Shown piece by piece: positions 21,851 to 35,520 of a stretch of 64,000 nucleotides of DNA. A program made the translations under genes and the position numbers. Below the pieces are notes generated by a model. That model was not told where the DNA came from. It did no database searches and saw only the letters and a list, made by a program, of their open reading frames with translations. The first letter of the stretch is position 1; each line of letters begins with the position of its first letter. The stretch comes from Citrus sinensis (taxonomy: Eukaryota > Streptophyta > Magnoliopsida > Sapindales > Rutaceae), in assembly GCF_022201045.2 (NCBI RefSeq), contig NC_068558.1, positions 124,001 to 188,000 of the forward strand, read 5' to 3'.

Positions 21851-23123
21851 CTCGCCGTTTCATAATGATACTTTCAGAGAGGAAGAGCTTAAACCCAAAT
21901 TAGCAAGATGATCAGCAACAGCGTTGACACTCGCAAACATCTTGATAATTAAGCCAACGATTGCAAATTCTCCATGGATGACGCCAAGAGGGTTTGGTAA
22001 AAAGGTGTAAAACAAGCACTGAATCACTTTTTACCAACGAGCACCGCCAACCAAATTTGTCAGCCAACTCAGTAGTAGAGATGGCAGCAATAATTTTCGT
22101 AAAATATGCCCACAAACTGACCGAAGCCAGTAATATAAGAACCACAACAATCTCTAAAATGTTATGTGTTATGATATATGTCCATCCATCTTTTAATAAA
22201 AGTACGTGTTTCATACTACCGACTTTAAGAGGTGAATTACAAAAGGTATTGTAAGCTTGTGTGTTTCATCCATCTTTTAATAGCTTGATCGAATGCTATA
22301 ACTAGCAACCAATTGCTTGTAAACATGATTCAACAATACTCAGAGATCGAGATTGGCAATCGAGAGCTGGTGAAAAAGGCTTGATGCTTAATCATCTTCC
22401 AATTTATCTTTGGTTGTTATTATTATGCCCCTTTTAACTTTTGTTCATTTAAAATCCTGTTTGCATACTTTGGAAACTGCTACTGGATCCACATCAGAAT
22501 GTTTATTTCCCAGTTTTTTTTTAAAAAAAAATTGCCCAATGTTCCACCCAGTACCCATTTATCTGTTGCATTACTAGTAATTATGCCAATTCAATCGAAG
22601 AAACGACCACGCAACTCTAGGCAAGATCCATTGCTGAACAAATAAACAAATACCTTCATTTTCTTTTAATTATGAACCAACAAAAAAACAAGTACCCGAG
22701 ACACGAGTGACTGTTGCAATTTCACTGTAGAACCGGCGTGAAAACGCAACAAAATGTCAAATCTATTCTGATGTATCCGCTAATTAACCATACAAGTAGT
22801 CAAACTAGAATAGCCGACTGATCCGAAACGATGAACAAATAAATATATGAAACAAAAAGCAAAAATACCATACAAATCCACCGAGCAAGAAGAACCCAAG
22901 AACCCCAACTATGGAAACCACTGAAACAAAGAAGAATGCATATAAAACAAATATAGCCGTGATTTGAATTTTTCTGACAAAACCTTCACAAATTCTATAC
23001 AAGTGATAAACAAAAGAAACCTCAGCGAAACACCCAAACGAGGAGAAAGGAAAAAAAAAAAAAAAGCCTCAGTGAACACTTGTGTCACATCCGACCATTA
23101 AACCCACTATTGGTTCTGTCCTG
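21851..23123. other. Gene-free interval between RPL9 and NUP98
   Basis: No coding sequence recognised. The right part up to 23123 is the 3' UTR and 3' flank of the minus-strand NUP98 gene. Confidence 0.5.
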
Positions 23124-26100
23124 TCAGCAACCTAGGGCAGCAGCACAATCATCCTGGTCGTCTTGCTTATCTTCATCCCCTAGTTTATACTCACTGAAGT
23201 GATTAACACTGAACTTCCACTCACCCTTGATGGGATCATAAGATATGAACTCAGCACCTTGGTCCTCAGCCTTCCTCTTAAGCATCTCCTTGTATTTCTC
23301 AATTTTTGGTCCTTCCTTATATTGAACTCCAGTCTTTTTGTCAAAGCATTTTATATTGAGGAGAGTTACTTCAGCAGGCTTATTAAGACCTTGTCCAACA
23401 GGTGGTTTCTTGCTGTCATCCATGTAAACGATCACCTCACGGTTGTTAAACTGAACAAGGGACTCTAGATCAAGCCGCCGCACATCTGTTTCACCCAGGA
23501 ACTTGATGCTGCCATAACCATGGCGTCCAACCACAAAGTCCTTAACACGACGGCAGAATCCCGGTTCGGCCCTTTCCTTAGCCGCTAGCTCTTGGATTCG
23601 AGGTTCTGTATAATAGTCAGAGCGTCGGAGCTTTGGCATCAGTGCCTCAATGTTGGCCCCATGTTCGTAGACGATCGCAGCCTCACCAGCTCTATGGCCA
23701 TTAAGCGTCACGTAAGATTCGTCCTTTTGATTAGAATGATCATCATGGACTCCATTAGGTTTATGATTGACTTTGACAGGTTGAACTTTCTCCTTGACAG
23801 TACCATTCTCCACTGGACTTTCTGCAATTCATACGGTTATTAAACAGTTGAATCATAAGTACATCAGCTAGTCAACCAAATCACGCTGGTTCATAAGCAT
23901 TAGAGGAATACAAAACTCAACCAGCAGGAAAAGAAAAAAAGTTCATTAAAATTATAACACAATAATCCAAGATTCAGTCAAAAAAAGGTCCTTCCGTTGA
24001 ATTGATAGCCATCTCAGTCCGTTAAATCATTTAATGTAAATGACCACAAGGAAGTATGATTTGTTAAAATAGAGTGAGCATGATATTCATATACTTAATT
24101 CATCTATAGACCCAGTCATGTATTTATCTCAATAAAAGAACCATAATCCAAGAAATATAAGGATTGGAAGAGAAAGAGAGTGGAGCAAGGAGTAATGACA
24201 CTATGCTATAACCATACCATTCTCACGTACGCGGGTAGATGTATCTTTAATTGATGATGTCTTCATTGCACTGGCACCTAAAGGCCACTGCTCTGTGGGA
24301 CGAATAATAAGAGCTCTTGGGTTTTCTCTAGGAATGAAAAGAGCATCTGCCTTAGGTGTGCTGGGTGTCTCTTCATCATCACTGAAAAATGGAACCTGCA
24401 TTCATCCATCAAGATATTGTTACATGTACCAAAATAATAATCATTCTCAATTAGATATCACTAGAAGAGCAACTTTACCCTCATATTATCATTCTTGGGA
24501 TTATATTTCCTTGCAGGCAATCTAATCCGCCTTTGCGACAAATGTCGAGAAGTCAATAAGGAAGATATCCTGACAGGAGCTGATTTTTCGACCACCTAAT
24601 AGAAATCACCAGTAAGTGACATGCATGCAAGAAATCCCACTGAAACTAAGGCAAATTCAGGATCAAGCTTACAGGCATACTAGAAATCCCATATTGGATT
24701 GAAGGTGCAGTTCCCGCTCGGGCAATTGACATCTGAGGCATCGCAGGTAGTGTTCCAAACGGATTTGTAACTGGAACAGGAACAGTAACAGAACTTGGAG
24801 TGGCAGACCTGGTAAATGTAGGCGTGCCAGCATAAGAATAAATAAATTACAAGAGCAGTTTAAAACCAACAAATAATTCTTCTACCCTATCAGACTAAAA
24901 CGAAATGAAGACACCAATCAAACAAGATTATAAAGGCAAACAAAAACAGAAAATTTACTAGAGGGAGTGCATAAGAAAATGATTCAAATGAGTGCCTGAA
25001 AGATGAAAAACAATATATTGTAACATAAGTGGCATATAGATGGGAACCAATATATTGTTTGAACTAGCATGCATAAAGTACAAATGAGCAAGAGCTTAAG
25101 GATGAGACTTACAATTGTCCAAAGTTGCTCTGACCAAAAGTGCCCAAAGTGCCACCAAAGTTACTTGTATTACCTAATACATGGACAGAAAAGTTAATAA
25201 AGACAGTACAATCTAATAAAAAAGCTAGAGAATTATTTTGCATATACGTAGTACATCAACAAATATGAGAAAAGGAGCCTACCTGCTTGTGTCTGCCCGA
25301 AGTTGCTAAAGCCAAAAGCACCAGCAGTCTGAGCAGGCTGAGCCAGTTGAAATGGCATAGAAACAGAAGGCTACATAAGCAGACAAAAGAGAAACCAAAT
25401 TTACATAAAGCTCTCAACACCAGTCTAGAGGAGCACACAAACAAAGAAGAAAATCAAGCAAATCATATCCCTAACAATCAATGTATGTCCCAAGTCCATG
25501 TAAACTGCAATGCAGATGTAACGCAAGAAGAACATTGCAAAAAATGAAATCCAGATTATCATTGGAACTAAAAATTGCATTATTTCAATAGCAAAATTAT
25601 GTCCCAAGAGAAATTTTATTTGAAAAATATTAAATGACACTATAAGTAGTACTGTAGTACTGCCAATGATCCTGCATAAACCATAATGTTTTGGATAAGC
25701 CAACGTGACCTATCTGTTTTTCTAATAAGAAAACTATGAGTATTTATATTAATAAATAACGGACATATTGCACATGATTAGTAGACCAGGTATCCACCCA
25801 AAGTCAATCAAAGCTATAGGAAACAGTATTAATACCCAAAAGTCTGATTTAAACCCGAAGAGACTGCCCAACCCAATACAAATAAGAGACCGATACGCGC
25901 TAAATCCCTAAAACTCCTCTCCAATTAAGATGAATGACCATAAGCCAATGTGACATATAAGACATATTTTTAAATATGGAAGCTATTCATTTCCATCATC
26001 CATTACCCTTCCAGTGTCCACTTCAGATAGATGGCGTATGATTGTTAATGGTAATCGAATGGACGATTAAAAGAAATGAAACAGACCCTCATAAACCATG

Positions 26101-29100
26101 AAGGAGCATTATTTACACCAGAAATCACATTTAGAAAACTCTCAAGCCAAATCAAATAAAGGCCACTTTGTGCTTTACTAAAATATGTAACGTGAAAACA
26201 CAAGGCCACTTACAGTTGTTTGACCAAAGCCCGATGGTGTGCTAGAAGGGACTAATGAAGGAGTGCTTGAGAAAATGCCACCAGAAAAGCCAGGGGAAGG
26301 CGTACTAAATAAGTTTGACTGGCCAAAAGAAGGCATGGTACTCTGTCCGAATGAAGAGGTTGCCTGTCCAAAAGCAGAACCTGTCTGTCCAGTGGCAGCA
26401 GAACTGAACAAAGGTGAAGACTGACTACCGAAGTTCATGCCAGAACCAAATGATGAAACCGTTCCCTGAGGTGCTGTACTGCTGAAGAGGGATGGTGATG
26501 ACCCAAAAGCTGGAGATGAGCTGGTGCCAAATGTGGGAGTTGATGTCGACCCAAATATTGAAGGTGTTGCAGATGAAGTTGATCCAAAAGGGTTAGCTGA
26601 TGATGACACACCAAAAGGAGAAGAACCAAAAGCAGAAGTTGAAGTGGAAGTTCCAAAACTTGAACTAGTGAAGGTTGAAGTTTTGGGAGCAAACAAATTA
26701 GACATTGTTGAGGAGGAAAATGGACTGGCAGATGATTGCCCAAATGCTGGTGAAGGAGCAAAAGGGCTTGATGGAGCAGCTGACGCACCGAATCCAATGC
26801 CACCAGCAGACTGACCAGCAGGAAGCGGACCTCCTGAAATTTGACATCAATAAGAAGAGAACAATTGAATCGGTCAATTTGGTTGTTTTAAGAAACAAGC
26901 ACCACCTACATTTCCAGATTTTAGCAAATTACCTTTATCTCCCAACTGATAATCCTCCCATCTTAGCTCCTCATGGCTTTTATCCTTGTAGACAGGCATG
27001 GAAGATATTGACTCCAACTTTCCAGCAGGCTGTGAAGCACTGCCAGTCTCTGCCTCAGTCGTAGGAGCATAAGCAGCTATTCGACTTCCACCACGTTGAC
27101 CCCCAAAAGTTGATTGGCCAAAGCCAGTGCTTCCAAATGTCGGTGTTGTACTCTGGCCTCCTGCGTGATAACACAAAACAGCACAGCAATTTTTATTTCT
27201 TTTTCTTAAAATTTTGGAAATTAACGACTGCATTGGAATTTACTAAAGATTATAAAGCTAACGAGGTTCCTTTTATTCAAGACACAGAATGCTTATCTAA
27301 AGCAATGTTCTGTAACAGCACATAAACAAACATATCCATTCAAGAAGCTTACCAAAAGGAGAACTCTGAGCTCCAAAGGGAGATGTACTGGTTCCAAATG
27401 GGCTGCTACTAAATGCCGAAGTTGACTGGCCAAAAGCTGGAGAGGATCCAAAACTGAACGATCCAGCACTGGATGCCCCGAATGCAGGAGTACTCGAAGC
27501 CCCGAATGCAGGAGCACTCGAAGCCCCGAAAGCGGGAGCACTCGAAGCCCCGAAAGCGGGAGTACTCGAAGCCCCGAAGGCCGAAGTGCTTGATGATCCA
27601 AAAAGAGGAGTGCTAGAAGCCCCAAATGCTCCACCAGATCCAAAAGCTGGAGCACTGGATGCACCAAATGCAGTTCCTGTGCTACCAAAGGCTGGGGTGC
27701 TGGTAGCACCAAAGGCTGGTGCGCTGGTAGCTCCAAAGGCAGGGGTGCTGGTAGCTCCAAAGGCAGGGTTGCTGGTCCCAAAAGCTGGGGTGCTTGTTGC
27801 ACCAAATGCAGGCTGACTTGATGCTCCAAAAGGTGTTGAGGAACCAAATAAACTGCTTCCAAATGCAGGCTGAGATTGCTGAGTTGTGCTTCCAAAAGGG
27901 CTTGTTTGAGTAGAAGTGGACCCAAATCCAAAAGCAGGCTTCTGGCCAAAGATAGAAGACCCTAGAGATATATGCATATGGTTAGAGAGCAAGATTTAAT
28001 GTAAGTTCTCATGAAAAGGGAACTGGAAAAAAGAATAATAAAATATGTTAAATAATTTTAGGATATAATGCACACATACAGTTAAAGATGAAAATTACTC
28101 CTCAAATTTAGTTTATTTTCTTTAGGAAAAAAATTCCCCTTAAATTTAAGGGGCTTATCAACACATTCTGACCCTTAAGTGAAATAGGATCACGGCACAC
28201 CAGTGCAAGAGAAAATAAAAAATAAAAAGGAAAAAAGATAAACTAAATAAAATACTATGGAAGGATGATAAAGCAAATACAATAACATCTATCAAACAGG
28301 TTAACTCTGGTTAACATATTGTGTTTCTCTATCATCTAAATGAAGTTATATCTAGTAGGAAGAGAAAAGGGAGAAAAAAAAGAAAGAACAACATTACTCA
28401 TTCCAATAAAATGAAGCTACATTATATAGTAGGATGAGAAAAAAAAAAAAAACCCAAGAACAACATTACTCGTTCCAATTACCATCATCGAAAAAAATTT
28501 GTCTGGTTGATAGAAACAAAATAAAAGACACGTGAAAGCATCAAAAACCAAAGAGAAACTATGTGAGCCAGACATACAAGAAGAACCTCGGTCATCATAA
28601 GCAAAAACTCAAAAGCCATTAAGCCAGCATCCACCTAAGCTAAATTTCTCACATATGGATACCAGGCAGTAAATTATATTCATAAGCCATGTATTATTGC
28701 CAGAATAACATTAGGACACTAACCACATTTAATGCCCCAAAGCACATATTGACCTAGAACCATAACCATCTATCTCAGAAGTTAAAATCAAAAGTAACAA
28801 CAAGTCAGGTAAAGAGTGGAGGAGAAAGAAAACTTATATACATATATATAATGCTACTTCATAGGCATACTCACCACCGAATGAAGATGATGAACTACCA
28901 AAAGATGGAGTAGAAGATGCTCCAAAGGCAGGCATTGAACTTCCAAACGCGGGAGATGACGAAGCACCAAAAGTTGTGGCTGACGAAAATGGTGAAGATG
29001 ATTGGGGTGCACCAAACACCCCAGTTGAAGTGCCTCCAAATATGGAACTCCCTGTTGAACCAAAAGGTGTTGTTGTACCAAATGGTTTGGGAGCAAATGG

Positions 29101-29549
29101 ATTGTTACTTGCATTATTGTTCTGCCCAAAGATTGATTGAGATCCAAATGGGCTACTAGAAGACTGGCCAAATGCTGTCCAACAAAAAAGTATTAGCAAG
29201 TGCAAGTCAAACAGCATGCTTGACCATTACAAGAATTCTGAGATGAAAAGAAGTTCATATTCGAACTTCTAGAATAGTTACAATCAGCAGAAAATGCAAC
29301 AAATGTCTAAGACGAAAAGATAGCCTAAGGCAAAACTTCAATTTAACTCAGCTATAACCTATAAGCTAAGGGCAAATAACATAACTCGCAAACAATAAAA
29401 AAAATGGTAAAAACATCAATACAGAAAGACTAATGTACAAAGCTTTCAAAAATTAAAAGAGCAATTAAGATTGAGCTACTGCAAAAAGAATAATTTACTA
29501 CGACAGACAAAGGTAAAAGAAAATACTTACGATTAGTTGAACCGAACAT
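23124..29549 (-). CDS. NUP98: Nuclear pore protein NUP98
   Basis: Eleven coding exons on the minus strand: 29549-29531, 29174-28875, 27961-27353, 27160-26933, 26833-26214, 25370-25283, 25173-25113, 24808-24673, 24595-24479, 24395-24218 and 23821-23124. All joins keep frame and give 1017 aa. FG/GLFG-type repeats (FG, SxFG, PAFG) fill residues 1 to about 650. A GLEBS motif ([12 protein letters not shown], about residues 365-385) binds the mRNA-export factor RAE1/GLE2. The last ~150 residues are the NUP98 autopeptidase domain with the HFS site near residues 993-995; self-cleavage before S995 would release a 23-residue acidic tail. Plant NUP98 is not fused to NUP96, and this gene agrees. It acts in the central channel of the nuclear pore in transport, and in plants also affects flowering and immunity. 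Exon 3 holds a recently expanded FGASS-PA repeat. Confidence 0.96.
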
Positions 29550-30112
29550 TGTCGCTTATTACTCTTCTTTTCCTCACTTCAAAACACTTACACAGAGTCT
29601 TGATTTGATTCCAACCTGAAACAAATATCAAATGCAAATCAAGAAACAAGAGAATCGGTTATTATTATTTTTATTTTTATTTATTTATTTATTTTTTAAA
29701 AAAAGAAGAAATAGAAAAAGAAAGATAAAAAGAAAATGTTTAATTAGATCAAATTAAACGACATAGTCCGTTGCCAATCGACTTCACTCACTATTACTTT
29801 GCATTGTAACAAATAAAATCAGAATAACGAACCTTCGTAACAAAATTGAAGATAATCAGGTTAAAAATGGAATGCGAATAAAATCAGCATAGTTTCATTG
29901 ACAAGAACGAATCGTTAATCGTAAAAAAGGAATTAAAATAAAACCCTAGCACCAACCAAGCCATTACGTAAATGAATTAGGACTGAGCGAATACTCACCG
30001 TCGATCTGAACGGACGCCCACGCTCTAGGCACAGAGAAAGAAGGTTTACGCTTTACACACAAAAACAGTTAACCAAAGGCCTTTCATTAACGTGAAAGGT
30101 CTTTTTATATTT
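29550..30112 (-). promoter_or_regulatory. NUP98 leader with a 5' UTR intron and putative TATA box
   Basis: Reading the minus strand, CTCAAATATAAAAAGACC at about 30112-30095 is a plausible TATA box, giving a start near 30070. A first non-coding exon would end at GATCGACG|GTGAGTATTC (about 30000). The next exon begins after TTTGTTTCAG (about 29617) and carries the ATG at 29549. This is inference from splice and TATA consensus; no transcript evidence. Confidence 0.55.
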
Positions 30113-32046
30113 GAGGGATTGGGCACTCGATCAGCAGCGTAGCGTTGTTTTTAAGTCCGTAACAAAATAGACAGCGTAGGCTAAGCATAGCGATGTTTTT
30201 AAGTCCGCTTTATTATTATTATTATGACTTAGGATGGTAATATTTACCCTTTAAATTATATTATGGAAAAATAATTTTAAAATTTTAATTTTCACTCTAC
30301 ACAATTTTTCACTTACTGTTAGACGACATATCATTCAGGCATATGCTACCTTAATGATGAATGTTGAACAAATTTGAGAGGAGGTTAGTCACGTCAATGA
30401 TATGCGCATGGTATATGGTCGTTATTTCTTTAATTTAAATATGTTTATTTAATTTTATATCTCTAAAAAAATACTCCTACACTATTAATTTATTTCCAGC
30501 CATATAAAAGTTTAATTATATTAAAATATATAATGATTTAGGTTTGGTAAATAATTTTACAATATATAGAGAGAAAAATAAACTATTTTATTAAAAGACA
30601 GAACAGCAAAATCAAAACAAAATCCCTAAATTCTAAATTCCTCTTTTAACTTATTATAAAAGAAATATCATGATTTAGTCTAAGTGAAAGAAAAGTAGGT
30701 CAATACATTATAACATAGTTACTAGTATTAGAAATTAGAAAGTTACAAATTCACAAATAATAATGTTCTCATAATTTCAATGTTTATTTCTTTTACCATC
30801 ATACTTTCTCTTTTTCTTTTTAATACATCAAATAATTCAAATATTTTACCTTATTTATCAATTAAATAAAAATTTTCATAAGAAATTTTTTGGATAATTT
30901 TACAAATTTATAAACTTATTTATTGTACTATTGTCATCCTTTTATTAAATGTGTATTTTGCTAACATCTTTGATGTCACGCTACTTGATATTTGTGTTTT
31001 TAATCTTTTATATGTAGCAACATTCACAAAAACTACAATAAATTTAAAAATTAGCACCGGCTAAAAAAAGTTATAGGTTTGTCCCTACACATAATTTGAA
31101 ATTTATCTTATTTAACCATAGATATTATAGGGGTTCAACTAATGCTAATTGTTCTTATAATCACAAAAAGTCATGACAAAAAGTAAAGCCATTTCAGCGA
31201 AGAAACTCAAAGGTAAAGGTGGTCATAAATAGTTCAGTGTTTTGATCAAATGGATTTATATATAATTTTTCTCTAATGAGGATATCATCATTTTAGAAAA
31301 TTAGGATGTTATTAACAGACAAAAAAAAAATATAGTCTCTAATGTGTTGAATTTCTGTGTTTTTTTTTATATTTTATAGCATCCTCACTTTCTTGAAGTG
31401 AATATGTCCTCATTAGAAAAAAAATATATATATATATATATATATATTTCTCTCTATGTGTGTGTGTGTCTGTATATATATGCACACACTCACACATATA
31501 CATACATATGCATTGTGTTCTAATTCTTTTTTTAAAGAGGTATTCACATGTTAAAACTTAAGAAAATTGATAACAGCCATGTATTTAAAAAAAACCATAG
31601 CATCCAGGCTAGGCTTGGGCCACCCACAAAACTGTAATAGAGTTGGTCTAGATTTAAGGGCCTTTCAGTCATAATAGAGTAAGTCATGAAGAAAAAGAAG
31701 AGTGAGGCTTTATTGCATCATCATCATCACCCTATTTAGACTCTTCATTACCATCCATGTCTAGTGGAACTTGATCAAGAGTCAATGTAATTCGTCACGT
31801 ATAAAGTCTTAAACAAGGTAAATTAATATAACACGCATAAGTATTAGGGGTATATATTAATAATTATAAGAGAAGATCTTGGATGCTCTTGAAGTATTAC
31901 TCCTTATTAATTCATTATCTACCATGTATATATGTATATCATCATAATTGATTAAAATATACACATGACAGTGAATAAAAGATAAAGAAGCAATACTTTA
32001 AGAACACCCAACAACTTCATCATTATATGTTATGTGCGAGTAAATT
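30113..32046. other. Gene-free AT-rich interval
   Basis: No coding sequence recognised. It contains a TA dinucleotide run at about 31423-31447 followed by short GT/CA-type runs to about 31510. Confidence 0.5.
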
Positions 32047-32634
32047 TAGAATGATATTTTGAACCAATAAATAAATAACACTGGACAATTAAAGGGGCAA
32101 AATTGGCACAATACTTGGATCAATATAAAAATGTCATTTGGAAGATTTTATTATATTGGATGGGCTTGAAAATCAATAGTCAAGCTGGACACTTCAAGAT
32201 ATTTATGAGAAATAATTAACTTAGTACAAAAAAATAATTTTATTATTTTTCCCTAAATATGACACATAACCCTAAAAACATTCTCTTATTTTTAACTTAA
32301 GAATGACATCCAACTTTAACTTTTATACATTCTCCTTACCACTAACCTCTATTATATAAATGTCTTATTCACTCATATTAGGGCATGTTATGATCTCTTT
32401 GCCTTCTCTTCTCTCTTTTTCTTTCTATCGCTCAGATGATCAACCACTTCTCTATTTTTCGGAGGGCATTTATGTTCTCTACCTTCATTATCTCTCTACC
32501 ATATAATCACTCTCTATATCTTTATTCATTATCTTCATCTTTATCAAGATCAAACATCTCTACACAGTTATCTAGCTTATGTTATTCATCTTGTATAATG
32601 TAACATCTTATGTAACCTCTCATTTATAAAGTGA
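32047..32634 (+). repeat. Left direct repeat (putative LTR)
   Basis: Matches 34471-35062 over its whole length. Shared landmarks are TCAATAGTCAA, TTCAAGATATTTATGAGAAA, ATATTAGGGCA and TTATTCATCTTGTATAATGTA. The LTR may extend beyond 32634, where the partner copy diverges. Confidence 0.65.
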
Positions 32635-33164
32635 ATTGGTGATTGCTTTCTCCCGTAGATGTAAGCCATAAGTCGAATCACATAAATATTATGTGTTTTA
32701 TTATTTATGTTTATTTTTCTGCATTTTCAATTTGAGGTCGAGATTGTGTTTTACGAATGAGCTTATTTGGGCTACCCTAGTTACGCTAAGTATCTTGTAA
32801 AACTCCCTAAACTATTCCTCGAGTACACATGAGCTACTCTTAAGCACATATCAGCTCTCTAAATTTAATCTAATGCGGCTTCACTGAGCTTCCTTATAGG
32901 ACCACTACAGCTCACTCTATATATTACTTTATCTCGCCAAATTTTCAATATATCCAATTTAAACCAGTTGTTTGGTGCTCATCAAATCTAATTGAAATGT
33001 GATTCAGATATAAATAAAATTTATATTTGAGAGGAGCTTGTGCTAAGTTTGAGTTTAGATGTGCTTTTTTGATATGTTTGACTTGAGATTGTGATTTTAT
33101 TACTCAAAGTGGCATTAGTTTTGCTATGCAAAATAGTCTAAATTTGGTTTCCATGACCACTGCA

Positions 33165-33450
33165 AGGTACTCATGAGTTTCCCACAAGATCTTGTGAATA
33201 TATGTTTATAAATATTGTGCGAAGACCTTGTGGAACCTCAGGGTTACCTTGCAGTGGTTAGTTTCACTTGTGAATATGTGTTTATGACTATTGTGTGAAG
33301 ACCTTGTAAGGACCTCAGGGTTACTTTGCAGTGGTTAGTTTCACTTGTAAATATGTGTTTATAAATATTGTGTGAAGGTCTTGTGAGGACTTTAGGGGTA
33401 CCCTGCAGTGGTTAGTTTCGCTTGTGAATGTGTGTTTATAAATATTATGT
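33165..33450 (+). repeat. 77-bp tandem repeat, about 3.5 copies
   Basis: GCAGTGGTTAGTTT recurs at 33251, 33328 and 33405, and TGTTTATAAATATTGTG recurs with the same 77-bp spacing. It lies inside the LTR-like element at 32047-35062. No open frame spans it. Confidence 0.85.
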
Positions 33451-34470
33451 AAAGACAATGGTACTTCATAGGGGTTGCTCGTTCTTCTTTAGAGATTTCA
33501 TTATCTCCTTTGAAAGTAAAAGCGTATAGCTGACCGACTCAAAGCTTTTATAAAGGTGTGATTGCATGAGTTACCTTTAGCTATATGTCATAATGTGTGG
33601 TGCACTAGCTCCTTTTTCTTCAATTGTCACTCATGAATGTTTAATTTTTTTTATCACCATGAGTATAGCTCACCTTGTTAAAATTCTTATTAGGATCAAA
33701 GTAAGACGCAATATTTTATCTTCTCTAATATATCTTACATGGATAATTTATATGGATGATTTATCTTATCACTATATGGTTATAAATGAATAATTTACTC
33801 TTTATTATGATTTATTGATTTTAATTTATCTTCGCTTATGACTCACTATGTTTAACTTTTAGAGCGTAGCTCTAGATAGTATAAGTTATTCTTGTTTTAG
33901 CTTATTTATATTGATTGTTACTAAAGAGTTGTGAACATGAACAAATCACCAACATGAGAGTATATTATTATGGTTATCTACATGTGGGATTGAGAACTTC
34001 TCTCCCATGAAATTTGTGTATATCACCATATTTTCATTGCTATGCTTTATAGTTATATTTTTATTATCATCCGATCAGAGAGATAAGAAAGCTCCTGAGA
34101 AAATTGCCATGATCAGAAGGCTAAGAAAGCCCTTAAGAGCTAAGGTATCTCCTGAGTGAATTGCCATGATCAAAGAGCTAAAATAGCTCCTGTGTAAATC
34201 ACCATGATCAGAGGACAACAAAAGCTTCTGAGGGAATCGTCACGAATATCGATCTAAAAAAATCCAGAATAAGTATCCACAAAAGATATTTATTGCTAAT
34301 TTTTGTTTTGCCTAGGGTGGCTAAGCTCCTTTGGTTACCTCACTTGCTCCAAAAGGGTTATAAGATAAGTAAACTAGCAATTAGAAGTAGCCATGTGTTA
34401 TTGGATCCAAATATTTTCTTCAAGTTTCTTATGTTTTAATTCTTTCAACACAAGAAACTAGAGGAAAATT

Positions 34471-35062
34471 TGGAATGATATTTTGGACCAATAAATGAAT
34501 GACATATGGACAATTACAAGGTAAAAGTTTGCACGATACTTGGAGCAATATAAAGATGTCATTAGGAAGAATTTACTACATTGAATGGACTTCGAAATCA
34601 ATAGTCAAATTGGATACTTCAAGATATTTATGAGAAAGAATAAATCCAGTACAAAAGAAATATTCTTGTCATTTTCCCTAAGTATGACACACGGCTTTAA
34701 AATTGTTCTCTCTTTTTTAACTTGAGGATGACTTCTAACTCTAACTTTTATACATTCTCTTTACCGCTAGCCTCTACTATATAAATGTTTTATTCACCCA
34801 TATTAGGGCACACTATAATCTCTTTGCCTCATCTTCTCTCATTTTCTCTCTATCTTCTAAATCATCAACTATTTCTCCATTTCTGAGAGGCTATTTCTAT
34901 TATCTACCTTTATCATTTTCTCTACCATATTATTACTCTACATATTTTTATTCATCATCTTTATCTTTATCAAGTCCAAATATCTTTATATAGTTATGTA
35001 GCTTATGTTATTCATCTTGTATAATGTAAAATCTTATGTAATCTGTCATTTATATAATGAAC
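34471..35062 (+). repeat. Right direct repeat (putative LTR)
   Basis: Partner of 32047-32634. After about 35062 only the short string GAATCAC can still be matched, which suggests a deletion in the terminal part of this copy. Confidence 0.65.
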
Positions 35063-35520
35063 TAAGAAATAGAATCACGCTTCACGCAGCTTTAAAAAAA
35101 GAATGTAGTATTAACTTTTTTTTTTTTACTTTGCACTTGATGAAATTGATAAAAATTATGAATTAATTTTTTTTAAAGATGATGCAGCCTTATAAAACTA
35201 ATGTTATTTATGAAAGTTAATTATTTTTTTGTTAACTTTAAAAATATATATTAATGTGTATAGTTAAGTGTACACAATCTTTTTATTAATAAAAAATATA
35301 TTCACACTAATCAATTCTCCATTCTTCTTCATATTAACAGACTCTCATATCCTACAAAGTCAAACTCTTATCATCCAACTATCTTTATCATTGTTCAACT
35401 CATGAAGAAAAGAGTACTTCATGAAGCACAAAATACTAAAAATTCAAATAAGTCAAAAAATAAAAGTGCAAGAACATTTCTAAAGAGGATTTGGTTAAAT
35501 AATAAAAAAACTCAAACATA

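Larger units (their letters stand above)
32047..35062 (+). mobile_element. Old, probably non-coding LTR-retrotransposon-like element
   Basis: Two direct repeats of about 590 bp (32047-32634 and 34471-35062) match along their length at roughly 80-85% by eye and enclose about 1.8 kb. The right copy starts TGGAATGATATTTTGG just after a purine-rich AAGAAACTAGAGGAAAA stretch, which would be the polypurine tract of a plus-strand element; the left copy starts TAGAATGATATTTTGA. No gag, protease or reverse transcriptase motif was found inside, and no target duplication or primer site could be fixed, because the right copy seems rearranged after 35062. It could be a large-non-coding-type (LARD/TRIM-like) element or another large direct duplication. 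Confidence 0.55.

Noticed and set aside
26239-27949. Frames antisense or out of frame with the NUP98 FG repeats, giving repetitive Pro/Leu/Ala proteins
   Set aside because: Arise from the repeated nucleotide pattern of FG codons. Splice sites and domains support only the minus-strand NUP98 frame.
33165-33450. Regularly spaced repeats considered as a CRISPR-like array
   Set aside because: The whole 77-bp unit is repeated with no unique spacers, and the setting is plant nuclear DNA.
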